From assembly GCA_016200265.1 (NCBI GenBank), contig JACQFE010000011.1:1-64000 (forward strand): a stretch of DNA of 64,000 nucleotides. Reading direction: 5' to 3'. Under the pieces are notes generated by a model. It saw only the letters and a list, made by a program, of their open reading frames with translations, did no database searches and was not told the origin of the DNA. Positions 26,732 through 35,175 of this stretch are shown here, in pieces. Origin of the DNA: Planctomycetota bacterium. Its GTDB lineage: Bacteria > Planctomycetota > Phycisphaerae > UBA1845. How positions within the stretch are numbered: position 1 is the stretch's first letter; every line of letters starts with the position of its first letter. The translations under genes and the position numbers were made by a program.

Positions 26732-27850
26732 GTGAGGTCCCCCAGTTCATTGGGTATTGCGCTGGTTTGTCTGGGGCTGGCGCTTTTTGGTGTTGCACTT
26801 CCGGTATGTGCAGCTCAGGCCAACACTGGCGGCTGCAGTTCCGTCGTCCACGTCCAGGACTTTTCGAAGTTTCAGGTCTGTTTTGGATATCCCGCGACGG
26901 CGCCGCCCGGTGTCGATTGCGATCTGTTCAATTTCGACGGCAACGGCGTCGTCGATCTGAAAGACTACGCCCAGCGAACGTTCGTCTTACGCGCTCGCAT
27001 CTTGGTCTTTCCCACCGCCAATCTCCAGGACTTTTCGAGGTTCCAAATATGTTTTGCATACCCCGTCAAGGGCCAGTCCGGTGTTGATTGTGTGCTGTTT
27101 GATTTCGACGGAAACGGCGTTGTCGATCTGAGAGACTTCGCGGGGCGATCCTTCGTCTTACGCTCTCGACTGCCGGTCTTCCCTGCCCAGGCCCTGATGA
27201 CCTATTCACAACAAATTGATTTTGACGCGGCGATTCTTGAATCGGGCGCTCATACCGTCAACTGGTCCGTGCAGCCTTTGCCGGGCAGTGAACCCGGAGA
27301 AAGTCTCGGCACAATTGACGCGAACGGACTGTATTCACCGCCGTCTCCGTCGGATTTGCATGCGGCGTCCGAAGTTCTCATCAAGGCCACGAGTGACGGC
27401 GCAGCCCTGGCGAGTGAGTTCGCTTGCGTGACGCTATTCGGCACTCTGGCGGCTCGTTCGCCGGTGAGTCTGGTTCTGCCCGGGTCCGGTGACTCAGGTG
27501 GAAATCCGACTAGCGTTACGACGGCTTTACCGTTGGTCGCCCTCGTGCTACTGGGTCACGGTGATTTAAGCGGATCGCCGCCCAACGTCACTGTCGCGCA
27601 GCCACCGACCTCGGTCGTCCTTCCCGGACAGGGAGATTTGGACGAACTGCCAATGAACGTGACCTTGGCCATGCCTCCTGTAGCACTCGTCCTTCCCGGG
27701 GCGGGTGAGCTGGACCTGGCGATAAACGTAACCTTGGCCATGCCTCCTGTAGCACTCGTGCTGCCCGCGGCCGGCGATACGGACACATTCTCGCCCAACA
27801 CGACGGTGGCGAACCCGCCCATAACGGTTGATTTTGCCGATTCGCCGTGA
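26732..27850 (+). CDS. Secreted protein with dockerin-like repeats and C-terminal tandem repeats
   Basis: 372 residues from GTG 26732 (GGAGGG 10 bases upstream), with a signal peptide (SPSSLGIALVCLGLALFGVALPVCA). Two EF-hand/dockerin-like repeats follow (residues about 35-80 and 90-135), each with D-x-D/N-G-x-V-D-L: FDGNGVVDLKDYA and FDGNGVVDLRDFA. A middle Ig-like stretch is followed by five tandem units of about 25-30 residues in the last 130 residues, each with (P)V(A/S)LVLPG-G-D and NVT motifs. Two of the units are nearly identical at the DNA level. Probably a surface or matrix protein. Function unknown. Confidence 0.65.
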   Translation: MRSPSSLGIALVCLGLALFGVALPVCAAQANTGGCSSVVHVQDFSKFQVCFGYPATAPPGVDCDLFNFDGNGVVDLKDYAQRTFVLRARILVFPTANLQDFSRFQICFAYPVKGQSGVDCVLFDFDGNGVVDLRDFAGRSFVLRSRLPVFPAQALMTYSQQIDFDAAILESGAHTVNWSVQPLPGSEPGESLGTIDANGLYSPPSPSDLHAASEVLIKATSDGAALASEFACVTLFGTLAARSPVSLVLPGSGDSGGNPTSVTTALPLVALVLLGHGDLSGSPPNVTVAQPPTSVVLPGQGDLDELPMNVTLAMPPVALVLPGAGELDLAINVTLAMPPVALVLPAAGDTDTFSPNTTVANPPITVDFADSP

Positions 27851-27966
27851 ACCGAGGCGGGAAGGCGAATGCGGCGCGGCCCTGTTTGGGCACGCGCGGA
27901 AAGAGGCGATTGAATACGCGGAGCGGATCAACGCTCTGCCAGGCTGATTGAAAGGGAGAGACTGAA

Positions 27967-29148
27967 ATGTGTAGGCGACTGGTTTTCGCGTCCGTTGCGC
28001 TGGCGTTGGCTGGCGGTTCGTCAAGCGTACGCGCTGATTTATTCGATTTTGGCAGTGACGGTAGCTTCGGGGCCATCGTCGTGCTGTCAGGCAGCACTTT
28101 TACATTGAACCTCCCGCCGGATGGCATTTTCAATGCGACGACGGTTACGGTTGCATCGGGTGGCACTCTCAAGTTCAACCGGAACGCCCTCAACACACCT
28201 GTCTATCTTCTGGCGACCGGCGACGTGCTCATACAAGGGACGATCGACGTGAGCGGCAGCGTCGGCACCAGTAATCCCCCCGTCGGAGGGCGGGGTGGGC
28301 CAGGCGGGTTCGACGGCGGGATGCCCGGTTTCGGCCCGGGAGTGTCCCCGGGCGCCGGACATGGCCCCGGCGCGGGACTCGGAGGACTCAATCAAAACGC
28401 CATAGGCGGGGCTGGCTTGGCCGCTTATGGACCGGTTAACTGTTGCGATCGTGCGACGAATGGTCACGAGTATGGGAGTCCGTCGCTGATTCCGCTGCTG
28501 GGCGGATCGGGCGGTGGCGGCACAGCCGGGCAGCCCGGGATTGGTGGCATGGGTGGCGGCGGGGCCATTCTCATCGCCTCGAACACCCGCGTCGACATAC
28601 CGAGTCCGGGCCGTGTCCTTGCGAACGGCGGCAATGGCGGATGTAACGTTAACGAGGGTAGCGGTGGAGCGATCCGCCTCCTTGCCCCAGTCGTGGCCGG
28701 CAACGGATTGATACAGGTCGGCAGTGGTAACTGCAATACAGGCGGCTTCGGCAGAATTCGGGTCGATAGCATCGACCGTAGTGCTCTTCAGCTCGCATTT
28801 TCCCCGAACACATCGACGACAAGCGTCGGTTCAACGATGTTCGCCTTCCCCGATGCCGTTCCGACCCTCGCCATCATCCAGGCGGCCGGACAAGCCATCC
28901 CCGAAGGCACTCCTGATCCCGTGACGGTCCTGCTTCCGTTTGGATCGACTTCCAGTCGGACAGTCACGGTACGGGCGCGTCACTTTACGGGCATTGTGCC
29001 GATTGACGTGGTTCTCACCCCGGATAATGGCGACCGCACGGTCTATCCTGCGGAGATCAACATGGGTCAAGGCGATCCCGCTCAAGTGATCGTGAATGTG
29101 GAAGTTCCCATCAACTCGGCCACCCGCGTCGAAGTATGGACACGATGA
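27967..29148 (+). CDS. Secreted Gly-rich beta-helix-like protein
   Basis: 393 residues with signal peptide (MCRRLVFASVALALAGGSSSVRA). A beta-strand-rich N-terminus (TVTVASGGTLKFNRN, GDVLIQGTIDVSG) leads into a long Gly-rich region (residues about 95-245, GGRGGPGGFDGG, GGSGGGGTAGQPG) and then a C-terminal Calx-beta/Ig-like segment. This layout recalls planctomycetal extracellular proteins in which Gly-rich turns punctuate parallel beta strands. The ATG is preceded by AGGGAGAG. It lies about 115 bases after the repeat protein and is likely cotranscribed. Function unknown. Confidence 0.65.
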   Translation: MCRRLVFASVALALAGGSSSVRADLFDFGSDGSFGAIVVLSGSTFTLNLPPDGIFNATTVTVASGGTLKFNRNALNTPVYLLATGDVLIQGTIDVSGSVGTSNPPVGGRGGPGGFDGGMPGFGPGVSPGAGHGPGAGLGGLNQNAIGGAGLAAYGPVNCCDRATNGHEYGSPSLIPLLGGSGGGGTAGQPGIGGMGGGGAILIASNTRVDIPSPGRVLANGGNGGCNVNEGSGGAIRLLAPVVAGNGLIQVGSGNCNTGGFGRIRVDSIDRSALQLAFSPNTSTTSVGSTMFAFPDAVPTLAIIQAAGQAIPEGTPDPVTVLLPFGSTSSRTVTVRARHFTGIVPIDVVLTPDNGDRTVYPAEINMGQGDPAQVIVNVEVPINSATRVEVWTR

Positions 29149-29513
29149 AGTCGCGAAGTCTGGCCTGCTTGACCAAAGGTGAGCAGTCCAGTAGCTTGGC
29201 TGCACGCTGCTCCGGTAGGTGCATGCAATTGTGTGAAAAGCACCCCGGTGGCGCTGGTATTTCGGAATCTCGGCAGTAAGTTGGGCGTGCTTGCCCCAAG
29301 AACGGTGGCGAGTAATGGGAGTTCCGCGGCGGAACACTCAGGCCTCAAACTGTGCGAGTCTGCCGCCGCGACCTTTCATTCGCATTGCGGCTTTGGTTCC
29401 TTCGGGCGTGTAGGCTTTGACTGACGGTCCGTTTTGCGGCATCGTCAGCCGTAGGGTGCATCTTGATGCGCCAAACCTGCGGATTCTGAATCGTCAGGCG
29501 AAGTCGTCAATAT
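29149..29513. other. 365-base spacer
   Basis: No protein-coding gene is supported (the open frames are short and lack family features). It carries one copy of the GGTGCATC palindrome (29455-29472) before tRNA-Gln. Confidence 0.4.
29455..29472. repeat. Second copy of the GGTGCATC palindrome
   Basis: GGTGCATC-TT-GATGCGCC with one mismatch in the stem; partner of the copy at 14156-14173. Confidence 0.55.
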
Positions 29514-29584
29514 TGCCCGGTGGTGTAATGGTAACACACCAGGTTTTGGTCCTGGTATTCCAGGTTCGAGTCCTGGCCGGGTAG
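29514..29584 (+). tRNA. tRNA-Gln (anticodon TTG)
   Basis: A 71-base cloverleaf without encoded CCA. Acceptor TGCCCGG pairs with CCGGGTA (U1-A72, one G-U), discriminator G. D-stem GTGT/ACAC, anticodon stem CCAGG/CCTGG with loop TTTTGGT giving anticodon TTG, and T-arm CCAGG-TTCGAGT-CCTGG. It reads CAA (and CAG by wobble). It stands alone before glmU. Confidence 0.93.
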
Positions 29585-29706
29585 GTAATAAATGCGGAAT
29601 TGAGAATGCTAAATGTCGAATTACTGAATGATCTTACGCTGGTGTTACTTCATTCCGTATACCGCATTCAACATTCACCATTCGCGAAATATTCGCGGGG
29701 CGAACT

Positions 29707-30681
29707 TTGAGCGACGTTGCGGCCATCGTTCTTGCGGCGGGCAAAAGCACGCGGATGAAGAGCGATTTGCCCAAGGTGCTGCACGACGTGTGTGGCCGAC
29801 CGATGCTGCACTTTGTTCTGAATGCGTGCCGATTGGCTGGCATCGATAAATTGTGCGTGGTGGTCGGACATCAGTGCGATATGGTGCGCTCGGCCTTCAG
29901 CGGAGATCATGACATCGTGTGGGTCGATCAGACTGAACAGCTCGGCACGGGGCACGCGGTCATGTGTTGCCGCGATGCGTTGCAGAGGTTTGCTGGCACG
30001 GTCCTCGTGATTGCGGGAGATATGCCCCTGATTCGACGTGAAACGCTGGGCGAGTTGATCGATGCGAGGGAGAGTCGCGGCGATGCGGCTACAATCGCCA
30101 CGACGGTTCTCGATGACCCCACAGGGTATGGCCGGATCATTCGAGATGGAGAAGGAAATCTTGTGGGAATCGTTGAGCATCGCGACTGCGACAAGGAAAA
30201 GCGCGCGATCAACGAAGTGAATCCCAGCTATTATTGTTTCGATTCGCGGAAGTTGTTCAGCGCGCTCGATCGCGTTCGCGTATCCGAAGGTAAGGGCGAA
30301 TACTACTTGACCGACGTGATTCAAGTCCAGCGAAAAAATGGCGAGAGTGTTTCCGCCCACGTGCAGGTTCCGTCTGAGGACGCCACCGGAGTCAATTCGC
30401 GATTTGACCTGGCCGTCGTGAACCGCCTGATGCAGGATCGAATTCAGCGATCGTTGCTGGATGAAGGCGTGACCATCGTGGACCCGGACACAACATGGAT
30501 CGAGGCCGACGCTGCAATTGGCGCGGATTCGATTGTCTTTCCATTTTCATTTATCGGCGCCGGCGCGACGATCGGGAGCGAGTGCCGCATCGGGCCTCAC
30601 GCGAACATCGCGCGAGACGCAGTCATTCAGGATCAAGCGACTGTTGGCGCGGATGTTGCATCCGCGGAGGTTGTGCGATGA
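29707..30681 (+). CDS. glmU: UDP-GlcNAc pyrophosphorylase domain protein (short GlmU)
   Basis: Nucleotidyltransferase for peptidoglycan/LPS precursor synthesis. The N-terminal 230 residues carry the pyrophosphorylase signature IVLAAGKSTRMKSDLPKVLH, TEQLGTGHAV, AGDMPL and YYLTDVI. Only about three left-handed beta-helix turns follow (IGADSIVFPFSFIGAGATIG...), and the protein ends at 324 residues, lacking most of the acetyltransferase domain of the 450-residue bifunctional enzyme. So it probably makes UDP-GlcNAc from GlcNAc-1-P only. TTG start at 29707. The stop overlaps the prs ATG (ATGA). Confidence 0.85.
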   Translation: MSDVAAIVLAAGKSTRMKSDLPKVLHDVCGRPMLHFVLNACRLAGIDKLCVVVGHQCDMVRSAFSGDHDIVWVDQTEQLGTGHAVMCCRDALQRFAGTVLVIAGDMPLIRRETLGELIDARESRGDAATIATTVLDDPTGYGRIIRDGEGNLVGIVEHRDCDKEKRAINEVNPSYYCFDSRKLFSALDRVRVSEGKGEYYLTDVIQVQRKNGESVSAHVQVPSEDATGVNSRFDLAVVNRLMQDRIQRSLLDEGVTIVDPDTTWIEADAAIGADSIVFPFSFIGAGATIGSECRIGPHANIARDAVIQDQATVGADVASAEVVR

Positions 30682-31655
30682 GCTGGAGTGGACAACAATC
30701 AGCAGATCGCGACGCCAACGGCCTGGTCATCTTCGGCGGAACCGCGAGTTCCGCACTGGCGGACAAAGTTTGTGCGTATCTCGGCGTCTCTCGCGGCGCC
30801 CTCGAAGTCAGCCGTTTCCCCGATGGCGAGACCCTCGTCAAAGTCGAAGAAGACGTGCGCGGCAAGGACGTGTTCGTCATTCAATCCACCTGCCCGCCGG
30901 TCAACGACAATTTGATGGAGCTTCTGATCGGAATCGATTGCCTGCGTCGAGCCAGCGCGAAGCGCATCACCGCCGTGATTCCGTATTACGGCTATGCCCG
31001 TCAGGATCGAAAGGCCGAAGGCCGCACGCCCATCACCGCCAAGCTCGTCGCGAATATGTTGACCAAAGCCGGCGTGAATCGCGTGCTCACCATGAATCTT
31101 CACGCCGATCAGATTCAGGGATTCTTCGACATCCCTGTTGATCACCTGACCGCGGCGCCGGTGCTTGCCGCGCATTTTGTGGATCACCACATTCGTGATG
31201 CCGTGCTCGTTTCGCCGGATGTCGGCAACATCAAGTTTGGAAACGATTTTGCTTCGCGCATCGGCGGTGAGCTGGCGGTGATTCACAAGCGCCGACTAAA
31301 CGCCGAATCGACCACGGCCGTCACCATCATCGGTAACGTCAAGGACAAGAACGTCATGATGTTCGACGACATGATCACGACCGCGGGCACGGTTTCTGAA
31401 GCCGTCAAGCTCGTACGGCAACACGGCGCCAAGGGCGTCTACGTCGCTGCGACTCATGCGGTTTTTGCAGGTCCGGCCGTCGAACGTCTTTCCGCCGCCG
31501 AGGTGAACGAAATCGTCGTGACCGATACAATTCCGCTTCGGGCGGAAGTTCAAAAGAAGCTTAGCAACATGACGGTGCTTTCGGTTGCAAATCTGGTGGG
31601 TGAGGCCATCCGTCGCATTCACGAGCATCGTTCGGTCAGTGCCCTGTTTGTATAA
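30678..31655 (+). CDS. prs: Ribose-phosphate pyrophosphokinase
   Basis: Makes PRPP from ribose-5-phosphate and ATP for nucleotide, His and Trp synthesis. 325 residues with the N-terminal domain motif VSRFPDGETLVKVEEDVRG, the flexible loop ARQDRKAEGRTPITAKLVA, and the PRPP-binding loop MMFDDMITTAGTVSEA. ATG 30678 overlaps the glmU stop; GCGGAGG lies 7 bases upstream. A longer in-frame extension upstream reads the glmU gene in another frame and is discarded. Confidence 0.95.
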   Translation: MSWSGQQSADRDANGLVIFGGTASSALADKVCAYLGVSRGALEVSRFPDGETLVKVEEDVRGKDVFVIQSTCPPVNDNLMELLIGIDCLRRASAKRITAVIPYYGYARQDRKAEGRTPITAKLVANMLTKAGVNRVLTMNLHADQIQGFFDIPVDHLTAAPVLAAHFVDHHIRDAVLVSPDVGNIKFGNDFASRIGGELAVIHKRRLNAESTTAVTIIGNVKDKNVMMFDDMITTAGTVSEAVKLVRQHGAKGVYVAATHAVFAGPAVERLSAAEVNEIVVTDTIPLRAEVQKKLSNMTVLSVANLVGEAIRRIHEHRSVSALFV

Positions 31656-31678
31656 CAAGATTGGATTGAGGAAGCAGC

Positions 31679-32344
31679 ATGGAAATCATCACGCTCAAGG
31701 GTGAGCAAAGAAAAACTCGCGGAACTCAGCGGGCGAGAGACCTGCGCAAAAGCGGCCGTCTGCCGGTGATCATTTACGGCCACGGCGAGCCGCCGGAAGG
31801 CATCTCGCTGGCCCGGCATGATGTCGGCGTCGCTCTGCATCATGGCGCACGAATTTTACAGGTGACCGTGAATGGCGCGACCAAGCCGTATCTGATCAAG
31901 GAAGTTCAGTACGATCACCTCGCCAGCACGCCGATTCACATCGACCTGGCCCGTGTCGATTTGACGGAGCGCGTGAAAGTTCGCGTTGGCATCGAGCTTC
32001 GCGGCACGCCGAAGGGCTTGTCCGAAGGCGGCGTGCTCGAACAGGCCCTGGCCAGTATGGAAGTCGAGTGTCTCGTCACGGAGATTCCGGACACGCTGCG
32101 CCCTGTCATCACGGAAATGAAGGTCGGCGACACGCTTTATGTGAAAGACTTGGTTCTGCCACCCGGCGTAACCGCATTGGCCGATCCGAGCGATCGTATT
32201 GCAACCGTCAAATTGTTTGTGGAAGAGGCGGCGGCGGCGCCTGCGGTGGAAGTTGCAGCGGAAGCGGTGCCGGCGGAACCGGAGCGTATTGGCCGCATCC
32301 GCAAGGAAGAGCCCGAGGAAGGCGCCGAGAAGGAGAAGAAGTGA
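31679..32344 (+). CDS. rplY: Ribosomal protein bL25 (Ctc/TL5 form)
   Basis: 5S-rRNA-binding large-subunit protein of the long, two-domain form. The N-terminal domain has ITLKGEQRKTRGTQRARDLR and LPVIIYGHGEPP; the C-terminal beta domain has EVECLVTEIPDTL and VLPPGVTALADPSDRIATV. The tail is Ala/Glu/Lys-rich and presumably disordered. GAGGAAG precedes the ATG. 23 bases after prs. Confidence 0.94.
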   Translation: MEIITLKGEQRKTRGTQRARDLRKSGRLPVIIYGHGEPPEGISLARHDVGVALHHGARILQVTVNGATKPYLIKEVQYDHLASTPIHIDLARVDLTERVKVRVGIELRGTPKGLSEGGVLEQALASMEVECLVTEIPDTLRPVITEMKVGDTLYVKDLVLPPGVTALADPSDRIATVKLFVEEAAAAPAVEVAAEAVPAEPERIGRIRKEEPEEGAEKEKK

Positions 32345-32457
32345 CGTGGAATTGCCAATTGGTGATTTCCAATTGCCAATTTCGGATTTTCGATCGAGAG
32401 CTGTCGATTTCGAATTTGAAATATCCAATCTCAAATTTGAGATTCGCGATTCCATGC

Positions 32458-32484
32458 GTCATTCTAAGCGAAGCGAGGAATCTC
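32458..32484. repeat. GTCATTCT-type dispersed repeat, copy 1
   Basis: GTCATTCTAAGCGAAGCGAG followed by GAATCTC, in the rplY-pth gap. The rest of this gap (32350-32457) is AT-rich and full of AATTGCCAATT/AAATTTGAGATT-like inverted repeats. Confidence 0.85.
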
Positions 32485-32527
32485 GTTTTCGGATTTTCGA
32501 TTGTCGATTGAGGCTTCGTGCCCTCTT

Positions 32528-33100
32528 GTGAAGCTGATCGTCGGATTAGGAAACGCCGGGCCGGAATACAAGGCGACTCGGCACAACGTGGGATTTGAGG
32601 TCGTAGATGCTGTGGCCGTCCGACATAGTGTTGATGTCAGCGGTGAAAAATTTCACGGATGGTTCGGCCAGGGAAAAGTCAGTGGCGAGCGCGTCGCTCT
32701 GTTGAAGCCGACGACCCTGATGAACCGTAGCGGTCGTGCCGTGTTGGCGGCGGGGCGTTTTTTCAAGATTGAACTGTCCGACCTGCTCGTGATTGTGGAT
32801 GATTTCGCGTTGCCGTTGGGGCGGCTGCGAATGCGGGAAAGCGGATCGGCCGGCGGCCACAACGGGTTGCAGGACATCATCGACACGCTTTCGAGCGAGC
32901 AGTGGAGTCGCCTGCGAGTTGGAATCGGTGATGCGCTCGGCGGCGCGACCTCCCACGTGCTTGGCAAGTTCACGAAACGTGAGCAGGCCCGCGTGGCCCG
33001 AATTGTGCAGCGTGCCGCGGATGCCGTGGAATGCTGGGTGTCTGCCGGACCGGTTGCGGCGATGACTCGATTTAACGGCGACGTGCCCGAGGAAGATTGA
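32528..33100 (+). CDS. pth: Peptidyl-tRNA hydrolase
   Basis: Frees tRNA from peptidyl-tRNA dropped by ribosomes. 190 residues from GTG 32528, the codon that gives the family N-terminus VKLIVGLGNAGPEYKATRHN (catalytic His in RHNVG). Other conserved parts: LLKPTTLMNRSG and VIVDDFALPLGRLRMRESGS with GGHNGLQDI. Upstream TTG 32501 lies in repeat DNA and is not preferred. Part of the translation/replication operon. Confidence 0.93.
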   Translation: MKLIVGLGNAGPEYKATRHNVGFEVVDAVAVRHSVDVSGEKFHGWFGQGKVSGERVALLKPTTLMNRSGRAVLAAGRFFKIELSDLLVIVDDFALPLGRLRMRESGSAGGHNGLQDIIDTLSSEQWSRLRVGIGDALGGATSHVLGKFTKREQARVARIVQRAADAVECWVSAGPVAAMTRFNGDVPEED

Positions 33101-33169
33101 AGAGCGAATGAAGAAGATCAAATGGGGTGATGCGACAGCGCGGCATTCTGAGATCGCCGAAGGCGTTTG

Positions 33170-33244
33170 CCGTCTTCCTGAGTCTCGCAAAGCGAGACGA
33201 AGGATCTTGGGCGAGATGCTTCGCTTCGCTCCGCATGACGAGCT
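33170..33244. repeat. GTCATTCT-type dispersed repeat, copy 2 (two arms)
   Basis: A divergent copy (33170-33208) and a reverse-orientation copy (33214-33244, GAGATGCTTCGCTTCGCTCC) face each other in the pth-rpsF gap, forming an imperfect inverted pair. Confidence 0.7.
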
Positions 33245-33324
33245 TGTCTCTTGAGAAAGGCGTTTGACTTCCAGTTGAATTGCGAATGGGAGTCGGTTCG
33301 GTTGGAAGAAGGAGAAATGCGACG

Positions 33325-33834
33325 TTGAACCAATACGAGGCAATGTTTCTACTGGATCCGACGTTCGGAGCGTCGTGGGAAACCGCAGAGGCCGAGGTCC
33401 GCCGGATTCTGGGCCGTGCCGACGCGGACGTGGCGTTCTGCAAGAAATGGGCGGAGCGACGTCTCGCGTACAAGGTCAAGGGTCGAAAGCGCGGCATCTA
33501 CGTGCTGACCTATTTCAAGGCCGGCCCGGACAAAATCAAGGGGATCGAGCGGGATTCGCGGCTGTCCGAGAATGTGCTGCGCGTTCTCGTGATGCGCGCC
33601 GACGACGTCACGCCGGACCACATGGAGAAGGCCCTGCTTCACGCCCAGGAACGCCCGGCGACCGAAGGTGGCGAGGGTGGCGATATGTCATACGGTCGAC
33701 CGAGATTTCAGGGCGAAGGTGATGGGTATCGTCCGGATCGCGATCGCGGCGGAGATGGACCACGAAGAGGTCCACGCGCTGGCGGTGGACGACGACGAGA
33801 TGAATCAGCCGCCGAGCCGTCGTTCGCGGACTAG
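33325..33834 (+). CDS. rpsF: Ribosomal protein bS6 with long Gly/Arg-rich tail
   Basis: Small-subunit protein that binds 16S rRNA with bS18. The fold is seen in NQYEAMFLLDPTF, WAERRLAYKVKGRKRGIYVL (AYxIxGRxxG core) and RLSENVLRVLVMR. The C-terminal 60 residues are Gly/Arg/Asp-rich and low-complexity, longer than the usual short tail. TTG 33325 is chosen: AAGGAG lies 10 bases before it, and the ATG 8 bases earlier is out of frame. No rpsR follows. Confidence 0.9.
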   Translation: MNQYEAMFLLDPTFGASWETAEAEVRRILGRADADVAFCKKWAERRLAYKVKGRKRGIYVLTYFKAGPDKIKGIERDSRLSENVLRVLVMRADDVTPDHMEKALLHAQERPATEGGEGGDMSYGRPRFQGEGDGYRPDRDRGGDGPRRGPRAGGGRRRDESAAEPSFAD

Positions 33835-33864
33835 TGGTTCAACTTGGCTGTTGGACCGACTTGC

Positions 33865-33891
33865 GTCATGCTGAGCGGAGCGAAGCGTCTC
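33865..33891. repeat. GTCATTCT-type dispersed repeat, copy 3
   Basis: GTCATGCTGAGCGGAGCGAA followed by GCGTCTC in the rpsF-ssb gap. Nearby 33964-33977 is a CAGCCCTTGGGCTG palindrome. Confidence 0.75.
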
Positions 33892-34064
33892 GAATCCGAA
33901 ATGCCTCGGTCGCGCTGACAAACTCAGAATGACTCTTGAACGCACTCGTGGAGCAGCTGCCCCAGCCCTTGGGCTGGAGGACTGAAGCGTCAAACATGAT
34001 TCCGACATCGGTGACTGACGCTCGTATCGTGATGTGGATATCGATGTCTCAGCGGACTTGAACT

Positions 34065-34505
34065 ATGGCAAGCTACAACCGGATCGTTCTGCTGGGCAAC
34101 CTCACCCGCGACCCGCAGCTAAGCTACACGGGCGGCAACCTGGCCGTGTGCAAGTTCGGTCTCGCCACGAACCATCGCTGGAAGGATAAAGAAGGCAAGG
34201 ATCGCGAGGATGTCTGCTTCGTGGATTGCACTGTGTTTGGTCGCGCCGGAGAGACATTCAATCAATACATGAAAAAGGGCGGCAGCGTCCTCGTCGAGGG
34301 GCGCCTTCAACTGAATCAATGGACGACTCCTGAAGGCGACAAGCGCTCCAAACACGAGGTGTTGGTGGATAATTTTACCTTCGTCGGCGGGAGACCGGGC
34401 GGCGGGTCCGGCGGATCATCCGAGGCTGCCATGAGTGGGGCTCCTGCCGGTGCATCGCGAGGCGGCGCACCAACTTCCTCCGCACCGGACGATATTCCCT
34501 TTTAA
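34065..34505 (+). CDS. ssb: Single-stranded DNA-binding protein
   Basis: 146 residues. OB-fold start MASYNRIVLLGNLTRDPQL, central FVDCTVFGRAGE and GSVLVEGRLQLNQW, a Gly/Ala/Ser-rich linker, and the acidic partner-binding tip DDIPF at the C-terminus. Placed between rpsF and rplI as in many bacteria. Confidence 0.96.
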   Translation: MASYNRIVLLGNLTRDPQLSYTGGNLAVCKFGLATNHRWKDKEGKDREDVCFVDCTVFGRAGETFNQYMKKGGSVLVEGRLQLNQWTTPEGDKRSKHEVLVDNFTFVGGRPGGGSGGSSEAAMSGAPAGASRGGAPTSSAPDDIPF

Positions 34506-34557
34506 GTGTGTGCTGATAATGAAATGGCGGCGACGAATGTCATTGCTGGTGAGGGCT

Positions 34558-34584
34558 GTCATTCTGAGCGAAGCGAAGAATCTC
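34558..34584. repeat. GTCATTCT-type dispersed repeat, copy 4
   Basis: GTCATTCTGAGCGAAGCGAA followed by GAATCTC, in the ssb-rplI gap. Confidence 0.9.
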
Positions 34585-34626
34585 AAAAACGAATTGTAGA
34601 CGACTGAACTATCTGAGAAAACGAAA

Positions 34627-35175
34627 ATGAAACTGCTTCTGTGCAAGAGTATCACAAACGTTGGAATCGTGGGCGACGTCATCGACGTGACTCCCGGCTA
34701 CGCCCGTAACTTTCTGTTGCCGCGTCAATACGCGATCGAGCCTACCGAAACGAACATCCGCAGGCTCGCCGACGCTCGCAAAGTCGCCGAGCAAGACCTG
34801 GCCGAGCAAAGGCGGCTGCTTGAAGCGCTCGCCAAACGAATTGACGGTCTGGAAGTCACCATTGCCGCCCGTGCCAATGAGGATGGCGCGCTGTACGGCT
34901 CGGTCGGTCGAAAGGAAATCGCTCACGCTCTCTCGGAAGAAGGGTACATTATCCAAGTCGACCACATCGCTCTGCTCTCACCGATCCGTCGGCTCGATAA
35001 TGTTCCCGTCGAAATCCGCTTCTCCGGCGACGTGCGAAGCTACATCAAGGTCTGGGTGGTTCGCGAAAAGACCGGTGAAGAGGGCGCTGAATCGGAAGGT
35101 CGAGAAGGCGACAAAGTGACCGCGGATCGCCCCGGCAGGGAGGCCGGCAAGCATGACGACGAGCGCCGCGAATAA
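34627..35175 (+). CDS. rplI: Ribosomal protein bL9
   Basis: 182 residues. The N-terminal domain has GDVIDVTPGYARNFLLPR (family signature), a long connecting helix (LADARKVAEQDLAEQRRLLE), and a C-terminal domain with DGALYGSVGRKEIAHAL. The last 30 residues are charged and extend past the usual end; their DNA overlaps the dnaB start by 23 bases. Confidence 0.95.
   Translation: MKLLLCKSITNVGIVGDVIDVTPGYARNFLLPRQYAIEPTETNIRRLADARKVAEQDLAEQRRLLEALAKRIDGLEVTIAARANEDGALYGSVGRKEIAHALSEEGYIIQVDHIALLSPIRRLDNVPVEIRFSGDVRSYIKVWVVREKTGEEGAESEGREGDKVTADRPGREAGKHDDERRE

Noticed and set aside
29668..30360. 230-codon minus-strand frame opposite glmU
   Set aside because: Opposite a well-supported gene; composition is that of a shadow frame, and no start context was seen.
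30495..30677. N-terminal extension of prs
   Set aside because: It is the glmU gene read in another frame; ATG 30678 has a ribosome-binding site and normal length.
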